Positions 7,589 to 17,413 of a stretch of 64,000 nt of DNA are shown here, in pieces. The position numbers and the translations under genes were made by a program. Positions within the stretch are counted from its first letter, which is position 1; each line of letters starts with the position of its first letter. The stretch is from Hathewaya massiliensis (GTDB taxonomy: Bacteria; Bacillota; Clostridia; Clostridiales; Clostridiaceae): the NCBI RefSeq assembly GCF_902143515.1, contig NZ_CABFVD010000001.1, positions 434,001-498,000 on the forward strand, written 5' to 3'. The notes beneath the pieces are model-generated. The model saw only the letters and a program-made list of their open reading frames with translations. It was not told where the DNA came from and made no database searches.

Positions 7589-9763
7589 TTAATTTTCTTT
7601 CATACTAAGAGAAATTCTTCCTCTCTTTTCATCCACTTCTAAAATTCTAACTTTAACTACATCTCCAACCTTTACCACATCTAAAGGATGTTTTATAAAT
7701 CTATCTGCAAGTTCACTTATATGAACCAATCCATCTTGGTGAACACCTATGTCAACAAAAGCTCCAAAATCTGCTACATTTCTAACAGTTCCCATAAGTT
7801 CCATGCCAGGCTTTAACTGACTAAGTTCTAATATCCCAGTCTTAAATATTGGCTTTGGAAGCTCTTCTCTTGGGTCTCTACCTGGTTTTTTTAGTTCTTT
7901 TATTATATCTTTTAGGGTAGGAACTCCAACCCCTATTTCCTCAGCTAATTTTTCTATACCATGGCTTTGTGATCTTTCCTCTATATCTTTTAAACCAGAT
8001 TTTTTAAGCTCTTCCTTTGAATATTCTAATGTAGCAAGTAGCTTCTTTGCAGCTTCGTAAGATTCAGGGTGAACCCCAGTATTATCTAGTGGTTCAGAAC
8101 TCTCCAGAACCCTTAAAAATCCTGCACATTGTTCAAAAGCCTTATCTCCTAATCTCTTAACTTTTTTAAGCTCTTTTCTACTTTTAAATTTGCCCTGATC
8201 TTCTCTATATGCAACTATATTTTTAGCTATGGTACTATTTATACCTGAAACATAAGATAATAATGAAGGTGTGGCTATATTTAAATCTACTCCTACATTG
8301 TTAACACAATCTTCTACAACACCTTTTAGTGATTCTTCTAATTTTTTTTGGGTAACATCATGTTGATATTGCCCAACTCCTAAGGACTTTGGATCTATTT
8401 TTACTAATTCAGCTAGAGGGTCTTGAAGACGTCTCCCTATGGATATGGCCCCTCTTATAGATACATTTATATCTGGATATTCTTTTGTTGCAAGTTCAGA
8501 TGCTGAATATACTGATGCTCCTGATTCTGATACTATTACATAGTAAACTTCTTTATTATGTTCTGCTTTAACTTCTTTAATAATCTCTCCAATAATCTCT
8601 TCTGACTCTCTACAAGCAGTACCATTTCCCAAGGATATAACATCTACATTATGTTTTAGTATGAGATTTTTAAGCTGCGTCTTAGCTTTTTCCTTATCAT
8701 CCTTAGGCAGAGTAGCATAAACTGTTTCCATTCCTACTACTTTACCTGTATCATCTAAGACAGCTATTTTACATCCTGTTCTAAATCCAGGGTCATAACC
8801 TAAAACTACCTTTCCATGTATAGGTGGTTGCATTAAAAGAGAGTTTAAATTAGCTTTAAATACTTCTATAGCTCCATTTTCAGCTTTCTCAGTTAATTCA
8901 CTTCTAATTTCTCTCTCTATAGATGGGTAAATTAATCTTTTAAGAGAATCTTTTATACTATTTTCTATAAATTTATCTGTAAGTTCATTTTCTTTCTTTG
9001 TCTTATAACTTAGATAGTCTGTAATTTTATTCTCATCACATATAATTTTAACACTTAATACGCCATCTTTTTCTCCCCTATTAATAGCTAAAATTCTATG
9101 AGATGGTATCTTTTTAACGCTTTCACTGTATTCATAATACATTTCATAAATTTTATTTTCATCTTCTGTATCATCTTTAGAAGACTTTTTACACTCAATA
9201 ACTCCCTCTTTATTAACAAAATCCCTAATCCATTTTCTATACTCCGCCTCATCAGAAATAACCTCTGCAATTATATCTTCTGCTCCCTTTATAGCATCTT
9301 CAACTTTTAAAACTGATTTTTCTTCATTTAAATACTGCTTTGCAATCTCTTCTATACTCTCTGTACATTTACCACTTAAAATTAAATCAGCTAGGGGTTT
9401 TAGTCCTTTTTCTAAGGCTATGGTAGCCCTTGTTCTTTTTTTAGGTTTATATGGTCTATATAAATCTTCTACCTCTGTTAAAGTCGTTGCAGCATTTATT
9501 TTATTTTTTAATTCCTCTGTTAGTTTTCCCTGTTCTTCTATGGATTTTAGAACAGTTTCTTTTCTTTCATCTAAATTTCTAAGATATTTTAACCTCTCTG
9601 ATAAATCTCTTAATTGAATATCGCTTAAGCCACCAGTTCTCTCTTTTCTATATCTAGCTATAAAAGGTACTGTATTTCCCTCATCTAGCATTTCTATTAC
9701 ATTTTCCACTTGAAAACTTTTTAAAGAAAATTCCTTACATAAAACTTCTAAAATATTAGTCAT
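7589..9763 (-). CDS. tex: Tex family RNA-binding protein
   Basis: Tex/Spt6-like factor of 724 aa. N-terminal helical domain with FIARYRKERTGGLSD; YqgF/RNase H-like fold with LGYDPGFRTGCKIAVLDD (about 325-345); helix-hairpin-helix region (about 490-560); C-terminal S1 domain (GTVRNVADFGAFVDIG, about 652-720). It binds nucleic acid and affects transcription in other bacteria. The ATG at 9763 matches the usual Tex N-terminus (MTNILEVL). A GTG at 9775 is also in frame. A short hairpin (9772-9787) separates the only good Shine-Dalgarno, AAAGGAGGGGG, from this ATG. Confidence 0.94.
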   Translation of the reverse strand: MTNILEVLCKEFSLKSFQVENVIEMLDEGNTVPFIARYRKERTGGLSDIQLRDLSERLKYLRNLDERKETVLKSIEEQGKLTEELKNKINAATTLTEVEDLYRPYKPKKRTRATIALEKGLKPLADLILSGKCTESIEEIAKQYLNEEKSVLKVEDAIKGAEDIIAEVISDEAEYRKWIRDFVNKEGVIECKKSSKDDTEDENKIYEMYYEYSESVKKIPSHRILAINRGEKDGVLSVKIICDENKITDYLSYKTKKENELTDKFIENSIKDSLKRLIYPSIEREIRSELTEKAENGAIEVFKANLNSLLMQPPIHGKVVLGYDPGFRTGCKIAVLDDTGKVVGMETVYATLPKDDKEKAKTQLKNLILKHNVDVISLGNGTACRESEEIIGEIIKEVKAEHNKEVYYVIVSESGASVYSASELATKEYPDINVSIRGAISIGRRLQDPLAELVKIDPKSLGVGQYQHDVTQKKLEESLKGVVEDCVNNVGVDLNIATPSLLSYVSGINSTIAKNIVAYREDQGKFKSRKELKKVKRLGDKAFEQCAGFLRVLESSEPLDNTGVHPESYEAAKKLLATLEYSKEELKKSGLKDIEERSQSHGIEKLAEEIGVGVPTLKDIIKELKKPGRDPREELPKPIFKTGILELSQLKPGMELMGTVRNVADFGAFVDIGVHQDGLVHISELADRFIKHPLDVVKVGDVVKVRILEVDEKRGRISLSMKEN

Positions 9764-9771
9764 ATAAAAAG

Positions 9772-9798
9772 GCACTCTTGAGAGCGCCCCCTCCTTTC
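9772..9798 (-). promoter_or_regulatory. tex: Shine-Dalgarno followed by hairpin before tex AUG
   Basis: In the minus-strand RNA, AAAGGAGGGGG is followed by GCGCUC-UCAA-GAGUGC (6 bp with a G-U pair; plus positions 9772-9787), then CUUUUUAU and AUG. With the hairpin folded, the spacing from Shine-Dalgarno to AUG becomes normal. The stem plus U run could alternatively be a weak prfB terminator. Confidence 0.55.
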
Positions 9799-9815
9799 TT
9801 AATATAAAGTTTAAA

Positions 9816-10920
9816 TTAATTCTCCTCTAAATATGCGTTTATAAACATATCAATTTCCCCATCCATAACAGCATTAACATTAGAAGTTTCTACCCCACTT
9901 CTATGATCCTTAACTAAATTATAGGGATGGAATATATAAGACCTTATCTGGCTTCCCCAACTAATATCCTTTAATTCTCCGCTTAAGTCCTCTATTTTTT
10001 CTTTATGTGCCATTTCTTTTAGAGCTATTAATTTTGATTTTAACATCTTTAAAGCTGTTTCTTTATTAGTGAACTGACTTCTTTCATTTTGACACTGAAC
10101 AATTATTCCTGTTGGAATGTGTGTTATTCTAATAGCTGATTCTGTCTTATTAACATGTTGTCCACCAGCTCCCCCAGCCCTATATGTATCAATCTTTAAG
10201 TCTTGAGGGTTTATCTCAATATTATCCTGTTCAGCCTTAAGTTCCGGTATTACTTCACAAGAAGCAAAGGAAGTCTGTCTTTTCCCATTTGCATTATAAG
10301 GTGATATCCTAACTAGTCTATGTACACCTTTCTCTGACTTTAAAAAGCCATAAGCAAATTCTCCTATAACCTTCAAAGTAACACTTTTAATTCCAGCCTC
10401 ATCCGCAGAAATATAATCTAAAACTTCTATTTTAAATCCTTTTTTATCACACCACCTAGAGTACATCCTATATAGCATCTCAGTCCAATCTTGAGCATCA
10501 TTTCCTCCCACACCAGTATGAAGAGTTAAAATAGCATTGTTCCTGTCATAGGTTCCTGAAAGTAGTGTTTCTATTTTTAAGCTTCTAAGTATATCATTTA
10601 ATTCTTTAAATTCTTTTTTTATTTCTTTATAAGTAGATTCATCTTGTTCTTCTATACTAATCTGAAGTAAAATCTTAAGATCTTCTGTTCTATTTTTAAG
10701 TTCATTATAATTTTCTATGCTATCCTTTAAATTTTTAGCCTCTTGCGTTATATCACTAGCTTTCTCTGCATCTTGCCAAAAACTTTTTTCCTGCATTTTA
10801 GCCTCTAACTCACTTAATCTTATCTCCAACTTATCTAAGTCAAAGTAAGTCCCTCATTTCAACAACATTATTAATTAGTTCTTCAATTTCTCCATATAAT
10901 TCTTCAAGCTTAATTAACAA
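9816..10920 (-). CDS. prfB: Peptide chain release factor 2 (programmed +1 frameshift)
   Basis: RF2 reads UGA and UAA stops. The uninterrupted frame begins near 10829, but the family frameshift site is present upstream. From a TTG start at 10920 (GAGGTG 5 nt upstream), 26 codons lead to CTT-TGA-C (TGA at 10840-10842) preceded by the SD-like AGGG. A +1 shift enters DLDKLEIRLSELEAK. The total is about 367 aa, normal for RF2. The peptidyl-hydrolysis motif GGQ is in AGGAGGQHVNKT; the decoding tripeptide region reads SPY (RISPYNANGKRQTS). The shift makes RF2 autoregulated by its own abundance. Confidence 0.95.
10838..10856 (-). promoter_or_regulatory. prfB: prfB programmed +1 frameshift site
   Basis: The minus strand reads ATGAGGGACTTACTTTGAC: SD-like AGGG, 5-nt spacer, slippery CTT, in-frame TGA and C. 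This is the classical RF2 autoregulatory signal. Without a shift the product stops after 26 residues. Confidence 0.93.
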
Positions 10921-11101
10921 AGTAACACCTCTTTTCAACTAATTACATAAACATACCAAAGACTCAACTCTTTAATACTTCAACTTTAAAAAACATAAAA
11001 TATTAAAGAGTATAATCATATATAAACAAAATATATTATAGCACAAATTTTACTTACTTACTTTGGTTTGTATAAAGTTAAGTAGAAAAACTTTACAAAT
11101 T

Positions 11102-11169
11102 AAAAAATGCATTTGCTATTATAGTTTTATAAAAACTATATTCTCCAAAGAAAGGAGAAAGCAAATGCA
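11102..11169 (-). terminator. Three-way-junction terminator-like structure
   Basis: Outer stem TGCATTTGCT (11108-11117) with AGCAAATGCA (11160-11169). It encloses two perfect hairpins: ATAGTTTT/AAAACTAT (11121-11128, 11132-11139) and TTCTCC/GGAGAA (11141-11146, 11154-11159). On the minus strand six Us follow directly (complement of 11102-11107). It lies 39 nt after the stop of the exported-protein gene at 11208. Confidence 0.7.
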
Positions 11170-11207
11170 ATATATATCTTTTTCTTTAAATCATTCAATA
11201 TGTTTCA

Positions 11208-12116
11208 TTATTTTTTTGTATATCCAAAAGTACTTTTATTATATAAACTTTTATCTATTGAAGTATTTACTTCTAATTTAGTACATTCTAATTTGTATTT
11301 TTCTTTTCCATTGTCATCAAATAATAAAAATTGAAGCACTATTCCAGTTTCTTTATCCATAAGTAAAGAAAATTTTCCTTGCATATTACCACCTAGGTGT
11401 GGATCAATTACTCCCTTTAATTTATATACATTTCTCCCTAAAAAAGTTGACTCTATATAGTTCCAATCTTCATAAATAAATATATATTTTGAAAATACCT
11501 CCGCACAAATAATATTTCTACTTGTGCCTAAATATCCAATATCTGTTCTGTTAAGCTCTGGATTTAAATATAGTTCAAAGGGTTTTACTATTGTGGGGTT
11601 TTCCTTCTCTTGTTTTTCCTCAAACTCTCTATAACTTTTATCATTATTCTCAAAAACTTTTCTCTTATCATCATGATAAATTAAAGTTATAGGTTTTTTA
11701 CCACTCTCTTCAATTACAGATACTGAGGATTTATTTTCTACATCCACTTCAAAGGTATATTTTCCATTCAAGTTCAGCATAGCACTTTCCTCAGTAAATT
11801 CCCCTTTACAGGTTTTAAAATTATCTACAGCATTAATCATTTTAAGATGTATTTTTTCCTTGTCTGGGTAATTTAAACTATTTTTTACCTTTTTACCTAT
11901 CGGATCTCCTTTTAGTAGCTTTTCTCTATCAGATAATGTTATTTCCATATTATTATTCTTCTTTTCTGATGTTTTCTCTTGTGCAGTTATAACTTCCTTT
12001 TTTTCACTTAAAATATTAATATTAACTCCACTTGTTTTAAGTTCATAGGCCATAATCGATACAGGTAAAATTGTTAATACCATTGCTAATATATAACCCT
12101 TAGATTTTTTATTCAT
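11208..12116 (-). CDS. Exported protein of unknown function (possible LolA/MucB-like fold)
   Basis: 302 aa. Residues 7-24 form a hydrophobic signal anchor after NKKSKG. The rest is hydrophilic, with many beta-strand-like stretches (GKYTFEVDVENKSSVSVIEE, GRNVYKLKGVIDP). The order of segments, including VYKLKGVIDPHLGGNMQGKFSLLMDKETG, resembles LolA or MucB/RseB-like domains that bind lipid or anchor sigma regulation, but this is only an impression. It is between prfB and the IS element. ATG with GGGAGGGAAA. Confidence 0.65.
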   Translation of the reverse strand: MNKKSKGYILAMVLTILPVSIMAYELKTSGVNINILSEKKEVITAQEKTSEKKNNNMEITLSDREKLLKGDPIGKKVKNSLNYPDKEKIHLKMINAVDNFKTCKGEFTEESAMLNLNGKYTFEVDVENKSSVSVIEESGKKPITLIYHDDKRKVFENNDKSYREFEEKQEKENPTIVKPFELYLNPELNRTDIGYLGTSRNIICAEVFSKYIFIYEDWNYIESTFLGRNVYKLKGVIDPHLGGNMQGKFSLLMDKETGIVLQFLLFDDNGKEKYKLECTKLEVNTSIDKSLYNKSTFGYTKK

Positions 12117-12209
12117 ACTTTCCCTCCCTAAATTTTTATTACCTTTCTATATACCTTCATAAAATTTTTTCTTTATCTAATTATGATATAGCTTTTCTCT
12201 TAAATACAT

Positions 12210-12218
12210 ATATATAAT
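12210..12218. repeat. Left 9-bp target duplication of the IS
   Basis: ATATATAAT directly precedes the left terminal repeat and is repeated exactly at 13664-13672 after the right end. The sequence is AT-simple, so chance similarity is possible, but 9 bp fits IS4-type elements. Confidence 0.6.
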
Positions 12219-12307
12219 CACTAGTGTTTAATTAATGGATTGAAAATCCTATTGACAATAATAACTTGTAATAAATTTCTATGTGTACCAGCAATATATA
12301 AATGAAA

Positions 12308-12370
12308 ATAGTCAGCACCTTTGCTTTAATATAATTACCACAATCATATCGCAAAGGAGTTGCTGACTAT
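12308..12370 (+). promoter_or_regulatory. Hairpin sequestering the transposase ribosome-binding site
   Basis: ATAGTCAGCACCTTTGC (12308-12324) pairs with GCAAAGG-AGT-TGCTGACTAT (12351-12370), giving 17 bp with a 3-nt bulge. The 3' arm contains AAAGGAG, the likely Shine-Dalgarno for the ATG at 12373. Read-through transcripts would fold and block translation; a transcript starting inside the loop would not. Confidence 0.65.
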
Positions 12371-12372
12371 CT

Positions 12373-13494
12373 ATGAATAATTATATCACTATTTTTGAAA
12401 AATTATTAGATATTGTTAACTGGAACACTTTGAAAAAATCTACGTATAAGTTAGATGTTGACTATAATATAGCATCAAATCATTTGAAAACTCACCTTTA
12501 CTTTCATTTAGCGAAGCTAGATAGCTTAAGGGATGTTGATGATTTTATGCAATCTGATTCTAAGCTAAAGGAGTCAATAAAAAGCGTTAGCTTGGGAACG
12601 TTGTCTAATTATAATAACTATATGGATTATAATGTTTACATTCCAATATTAAACGAACTAATTGATACTGCTTTAAAACAATTACCTGTAAATGAGAAAC
12701 TTAAAAAGTTTGGAACCATAAAACTAATAGATTCTTCAACTATAAGTATGGCCAAGACTTATTTTCAGTGGGCAGAATTTCGCTCTACAAAAGCAGGAAT
12801 AAAGCTTCATACAAAATTCAACTTAAGCAAAGGAGTTCCTGAGCTTATAATTGTGTCTAATGCTAAACCACATGATAGAACTAAGATGAAAGAACTTATT
12901 ACAGAAAACAACTGTATATATGTCTTTGACAAAGGCTATGTTGACTATAAAAAGTTTGATGAGTTTAGCAATAAAGGAATACGCTTTATTACCCGATTAA
13001 AAGATAATGCTGCTATAACTGAAGTAAGTAAGCTTGAAATAACTTACTCTGACGTTACTCTACTAGATGATTCTATAAATATCATTGAAGATATTATTTG
13101 CTATCTTGGTACAGAAGATATTAATATGACAAAAAATCAGTATAGGGTTATCACTGTAGTTGATTCTGAAGGTCAAATACTAACCTTTGTAACTAACATA
13201 TTACAATATACTAGTGAAGATATAGCATGGTTATATAAAAAACGTTGGGATATCGAGCTATTCTTCAAATGGATTAAGCAAAATTTAAAAATTAAAAGAT
13301 TCATATGACATAGCCTTAATGCAGTTATGATGCAAATTGTTTCGGCAATAATAACATTCATTATAATAAAACTAATACAAGACGTAGCCAAAACAGCCTA
13401 CGGCTTATTAAAAATAAAGAGATTAATAAAACATTCAATTACAAAATTAATAGATAATATCTTGTTTTCTTGGGAGAAGTGGTTAGGTGGCTAA
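12373..13494 (+). pseudogene. IS4-family transposase interrupted by an in-frame TGA
   Basis: The frame from the ATG at 12373 runs 311 codons to TGA at 13306-13308, then stays open for 61 more codons to TAA at 13492-13494 (373 codons in all). The DDE region shows KLIDSSTISM, FDKGYVDYKKF and the IS4 signature Y-(2)-R-(3)-E-(6)-K in YKKRWDIELFFKWIK. The stop falls just after KIKRFI, where family members continue (next residues HSLNAVMMQI). A single-base change (for example GGA or TGG to TGA) would explain it. The catalytic residues precede the stop, so a truncated product is possible but probably inactive. Confidence 0.88.
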
Positions 13495-13663
13495 CTGCAA
13501 CTATAAAACCATATACTTCCATACAAGCTATCACTATGCGGGCAAGTCTGCCCTTTGTTATAGGAATATTATTCTATATTAGCTTAATTTAAGAATTTTA
13601 CTATAAAGAATGATTATAATACAAATGTCAATGAAAATATTTTCTAAAAATTAAACACTAGTG

Positions 13664-14027
13664 ATATATAATATATATTTAACTAAGATAAGCTTATTAT
13701 AAAATATCATAGTTTTTAATAAAGCATTTTAAAAGTAACCATTTACCTACAATAATTACTTCTTTTTATTTTTGCAAGCTTGCTTGTATTAACTTTATCA
13801 CATATAATACCTCTTAGAAATATTATTTTCATATTTTAAGAATATCTTCATAATTGTCATAATTTTTTACAATAAAAAAACACCTTACTATAAAATTCTT
13901 ATACATTTCATAGTAAGGTGTTAATATCAAATTTTTATTTTGTAATCCTACATCTTCAGAAAATTCCTTAGACCAAGGCATATATTTTAATAGTTTCTAA
14001 AAAATAATCATATATTATTTGAGATTT
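13664..14027. other. Intergenic region between IS right end and secA
   Basis: 364 bp containing the right target duplication (13664-13672), AT-rich non-coding DNA and the secA terminator (13879-13922). I see no conserved RNA or open frame otherwise. Confidence 0.5.
13879..13922 (-). terminator. secA terminator
   Basis: 12-bp stem AACACCTTACTA (13879-13890) with TAGTAAGGTGTT (13911-13922), followed on the minus strand by TTTTTT. It lies about 105 nt after the secA stop. Confidence 0.85.
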
Positions 14028-16532
14028 CTATTGAAATCTTCCACAACAGTTTTTATATTTTTTTCCTGATCCACATGGGCATTCATCGTTTCTTCCAACT
14101 TTTTCACCTTTTCTAATAGGCTCTTTTTTTATATCTTCATCCCCATGTCTTGCATTGGTAACTACAGCTACTCTTTCTCTCTCTAAGTTTTGATGTATTT
14201 GAACATGGAATAAATACTTAATTGTTTCAACTTTAATGTTCCAAGTCATTTCATTGAACATATCAGTTCCTTCAAATTGATATGCTTGAACTGGGTCTTG
14301 TTGTTTGTAAGCTCTAAGTCCTATACCTTGTCTTAAATGTTCCATATTATCAATATGATCCATCCACTTAGAGTCAACAACTCTTAACATTATAATTCTT
14401 TCTATTTCTCTTAAATCTTCAGCAGCTTCAAACTCTGCTTCCTTTTCTTCATATAATTTTAATGCTACTTGTATTAATTCTTCTTTTATATCCTCAATAC
14501 CCTTTTTAATTAACTCATCATAATTTATTGAGTCCTTTAGAAGGAATATATCATCTAAATAATTAATCATTTTTTCTACTTCTTCATCATATCCATCGTC
14601 TACGTTACCAATATAAGAGTCTACAACTCCATTTATTAAATCCTTAATCATAATAATTATTTGATCTTTTAAATCTTTACCTTGTAAAACTTGTGCTCTT
14701 TGTTCATATATTATGCTTCTTTGTTGGTTCATAACATCATCATATTGTAATACATTCTTTCTTATGTCGAAGTTATTTCCTTCTACCTTCTTTTGAGCAC
14801 TTTCTATAGCATTAGAAACCATTTTACTTTCTATAGCTTCATCTTCAAGTCCCAATCTTTCAACTACACCTTGAAGTCTATCAGATCCAAAGATTCTCAT
14901 TAAGTCATCTTCTAAGGATACATAGAATCTTGATTCTCCTAAGTCTCCTTGACGTCCTGAACGCCCTCTTAATTGGTTATCTATACGTCTTGATTCATGT
15001 CTTTCAGTTCCAATTACTTTTAATCCACCAAGCTTAGCAACATCATCAGTAAGCTTTATATCAGTACCACGTCCTGCCATATTTGTTGCTATGGTAACCA
15101 TACCTTTTTCCCCTGCATGAGAAACTATTTCTGCTTCTTTTTCATGGTATTTAGCATTTAATACTTGGTGTTTAACTCCCTTTTTCTTAAGCAAATCAGA
15201 TATTATCTCAGATTTTTCTATACTTACAGTACCTACAAGAACTGGTTGCCCTGTTTTATGAGTTTCTGCTATTTCTTCTACTATAGCCTTATACTTAGCT
15301 TTTTGAGTTTTAAATACTAAGTCTGGTTGATCTACTCTAGATACTGGCTTGTTTGTAGGAATTTCTATAACGTCAAGTCCATAAATTTCTCTAAATTCAC
15401 TTTCCTCTGTCTTAGCAGTACCAGTCATACCTGCTAATTTTTTATACATTCTAAAATAATTTTGGAATGTAATTGTAGCTAGTGTCTTAGATTCCTTTTC
15501 AACCTTAACTCCCTCTTTAGCTTCTATGGCTTGGTGAAGTCCATCACTATATCTTCTACCTTCCATAAGTCTTCCTGTAAATTCATCTACTATAATAACT
15601 TCTCCATCTTTAACCATATAATCTTTATCTATTCTCATATGGTAATTAGCCTTAAGCGCCTGAATAACATGGTGCTGAACCATCATGTTGTCTGCATCAG
15701 CATAGTTATCTAATTTAAAGAAAGCCTCTGCCTTATCTACACCACTTTCAGTTAAAATTACTGAATTAGCTTTTTCATCTAATTCATAATCTTTTTCTGA
15801 AAGACCTTTTACAAAAAAGTCTGCTACTTTATAAAATTCAGTTGACTTATCTCCCTCTCCTGATATTATAAGCGGAGTTCTAGCTTCATCTATTAAAACT
15901 GAGTCAACCTCGTCTACTATACAATAATTTAGGGTTCTTTGAACTTTTTCTTCCTTGTATATAACCATATTGTCTCTTAAATAGTCAAATCCAAACTCAT
16001 TATTTGTACCATAGACTATATCAGATTCATATGCTGCTCTTCTTTCTTCAGGACTTAAATCATGAAGTATTACCCCAACAGAAAGTCCTAAAAATTTATA
16101 AATTTGTCCCATCCACTCACTATCTCTTTTTGCAAGATAATCGTTTACTGTAATTACATGTACTCCCTCTCCTGTTAAGGCATTTAAATATGTTGGTAGG
16201 GTAGCTACTAAAGTCTTACCTTCACCTGTTTTCATTTCAGCAATTCTTCCTTGGTGAAGAACTATTCCCCCAATTAATTGAACTCTAAAATGTTTCATTC
16301 CTAAAACACGCCAAGAAGCTTCCCTAACTACTGCAAAAGCTTCTGGAAGTATTTGATCTAAAGTTTCCCCTTTTCCTAATCTTTCTTTAAACTCAAAAGT
16401 CTTTTGTTTTAAATCTTCATCTGAAAGTTTAGCCATCGCGTCATCATAAGATTCTATTTTGTCAACTAAAGGATTTATTTTTTTTATTTGTCTGTCACTA
16501 TATGTACCTAATATTTTTTCATAAAACTTCAT
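14028..16532 (-). CDS. secA: Preprotein translocase ATPase SecA
   Basis: The motor of the Sec export pathway, 834 aa. Walker A lies in [18 protein letters not shown] (about residues 98-115), the DEVD box in [18 protein letters not shown], helicase motif VI in [17 protein letters not shown], and the C-terminal zinc SEC-C motif is [14 protein letters not shown]. Normal full length. In related genomes secA is next to prfB; here an IS and a 302-aa gene lie between. ATG with AGGATG upstream. Confidence 0.98.
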   Translation of the reverse strand: MKFYEKILGTYSDRQIKKINPLVDKIESYDDAMAKLSDEDLKQKTFEFKERLGKGETLDQILPEAFAVVREASWRVLGMKHFRVQLIGGIVLHQGRIAEMKTGEGKTLVATLPTYLNALTGEGVHVITVNDYLAKRDSEWMGQIYKFLGLSVGVILHDLSPEERRAAYESDIVYGTNNEFGFDYLRDNMVIYKEEKVQRTLNYCIVDEVDSVLIDEARTPLIISGEGDKSTEFYKVADFFVKGLSEKDYELDEKANSVILTESGVDKAEAFFKLDNYADADNMMVQHHVIQALKANYHMRIDKDYMVKDGEVIIVDEFTGRLMEGRRYSDGLHQAIEAKEGVKVEKESKTLATITFQNYFRMYKKLAGMTGTAKTEESEFREIYGLDVIEIPTNKPVSRVDQPDLVFKTQKAKYKAIVEEIAETHKTGQPVLVGTVSIEKSEIISDLLKKKGVKHQVLNAKYHEKEAEIVSHAGEKGMVTIATNMAGRGTDIKLTDDVAKLGGLKVIGTERHESRRIDNQLRGRSGRQGDLGESRFYVSLEDDLMRIFGSDRLQGVVERLGLEDEAIESKMVSNAIESAQKKVEGNNFDIRKNVLQYDDVMNQQRSIIYEQRAQVLQGKDLKDQIIIMIKDLINGVVDSYIGNVDDGYDEEVEKMINYLDDIFLLKDSINYDELIKKGIEDIKEELIQVALKLYEEKEAEFEAAEDLREIERIIMLRVVDSKWMDHIDNMEHLRQGIGLRAYKQQDPVQAYQFEGTDMFNEMTWNIKVETIKYLFHVQIHQNLERERVAVVTNARHGDEDIKKEPIRKGEKVGRNDECPCGSGKKYKNCCGRFQ

Positions 16533-16885
16533 ATTTAGTCATCCTCACTATAATTAATATTACTTTTCGCCTATAATTTAAAATTATATCATTTAAATTT
16601 TTACTATTCAACTTAATCTATACATATTTAAAGATTTAATAACATTAAATAACATTAAGTATATAATATTGTATATAAGATTGCATATAAGATTAATTAC
16701 ATAGTAGTAATTTTTAAATATTACTGCTAATATTAAGACTCTATAAACAAGATTAAACAATAAAAAAACTAAAATTTCTATAATATATACTAATACTAAG
16801 ATTATATAATTAATGCTAAAACTTAAAAATGTAATAAATAAAGCAGTGATAAAATCACTGCTCTTATTTGCTTTATATAAGTATT
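16533..16885. other. secA upstream region
   Basis: 353 bp, strongly AT-rich. It contains short imperfect repeats (TAAATAACATTAA; GTATATAAGATTGCATATAAGATTA) and, at its lower end, the hpf terminator. The secA promoter must lie here, but no hexamer pair stands out enough to call. Confidence 0.45.
16842..16862 (-). terminator. hpf terminator
   Basis: 9-bp stem AGCAGTGAT/ATCACTGCT with loop AAA, followed on the minus strand by TTATTTATT. It is 24 nt after the hpf stop. Confidence 0.8.
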
Positions 16886-17413
16886 TTAGTCTAAATCAGG
16901 TTCAATTAAACCATAGTTTCCATCTTTTCTCTTATAAACTACATTTACATCTGAAGTTTCTCCATCCATATATACAAAGAAGCTGTGACCTAACAATTCC
17001 ATTTGTAAAATTGCTTCTTCAGATGACATAGGCTTCATAGCAAATTTCTTTGTTCTTACTATTTTAGATTCTTCTTTTGGTGTTTTATCTTCTTCTATAA
17101 ATGAAAATACTAAACTTTCACCTTGTAATTTTCTTTGTAATTTAGTTTTTTGTTTTCTTATTTGTCTCTCAATTTTATCTAAAACTAAATCTACTGACTT
17201 ATACATGTCATCGCTTTCTTCTTCTGCTCTTAAGATACCACCTTTAAAAGGTATAGTTAACTCAAACTTTTGAATCTCTTTTTGAACACTTAACACTGAA
17301 TGAGCCTCTACATCTTGCTTAAAATACTTTTCTAACTTAGATACCTTTTTAGAAATCACATCTTTTAGTGCTTCTGTAATCTCAATATTTTTCCCAGTAA
17401 ATTTAACTCTCAT
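16886..17413 (-). CDS. hpf: Long-form ribosome hibernation promoting factor
   Basis: 175 aa: N-terminal HPF/YfiA domain (MRVKFTGKNIEITEALKDVI, then RIERQIRKQKTKL-like helix at about 70-95), a linker and a C-terminal dimerisation domain (MSSEEAILQMELLGHSFFVY, about 120-170). The long form dimerises 70S ribosomes into inactive 100S particles. ATG with AGAGGGGCTGG upstream. It is upstream of secA in transcription, a conserved Firmicute arrangement. Confidence 0.95.
   Translation of the reverse strand: MRVKFTGKNIEITEALKDVISKKVSKLEKYFKQDVEAHSVLSVQKEIQKFELTIPFKGGILRAEEESDDMYKSVDLVLDKIERQIRKQKTKLQRKLQGESLVFSFIEEDKTPKEESKIVRTKKFAMKPMSSEEAILQMELLGHSFFVYMDGETSDVNVVYKRKDGNYGLIEPDLD

Larger units (their letters stand above)
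12219..13663 (+). mobile_element. IS4-type insertion sequence (about 1445 bp)
   Basis: It is bounded by perfect 15-bp inverted ends CACTAGTGTTTAATT (12219-12233) and AATTAAACACTAGTG (13649-13663), flanked by the 9-bp direct repeat ATATATAAT. It encodes one transposase (interrupted) in the orientation opposite to the surrounding genes. A hairpin precedes the transposase start, and a short GGGCA/TGCCC stem (13540-13553) lies after it. The element separates secA from the 302-aa gene. The exact IS name was not assigned. Confidence 0.88.

Noticed and set aside
11063-11281. 72-codon plus-strand frame
   Set aside because: It crosses the three-way-junction structure and the 3' end of the exported-protein gene; no Shine-Dalgarno.
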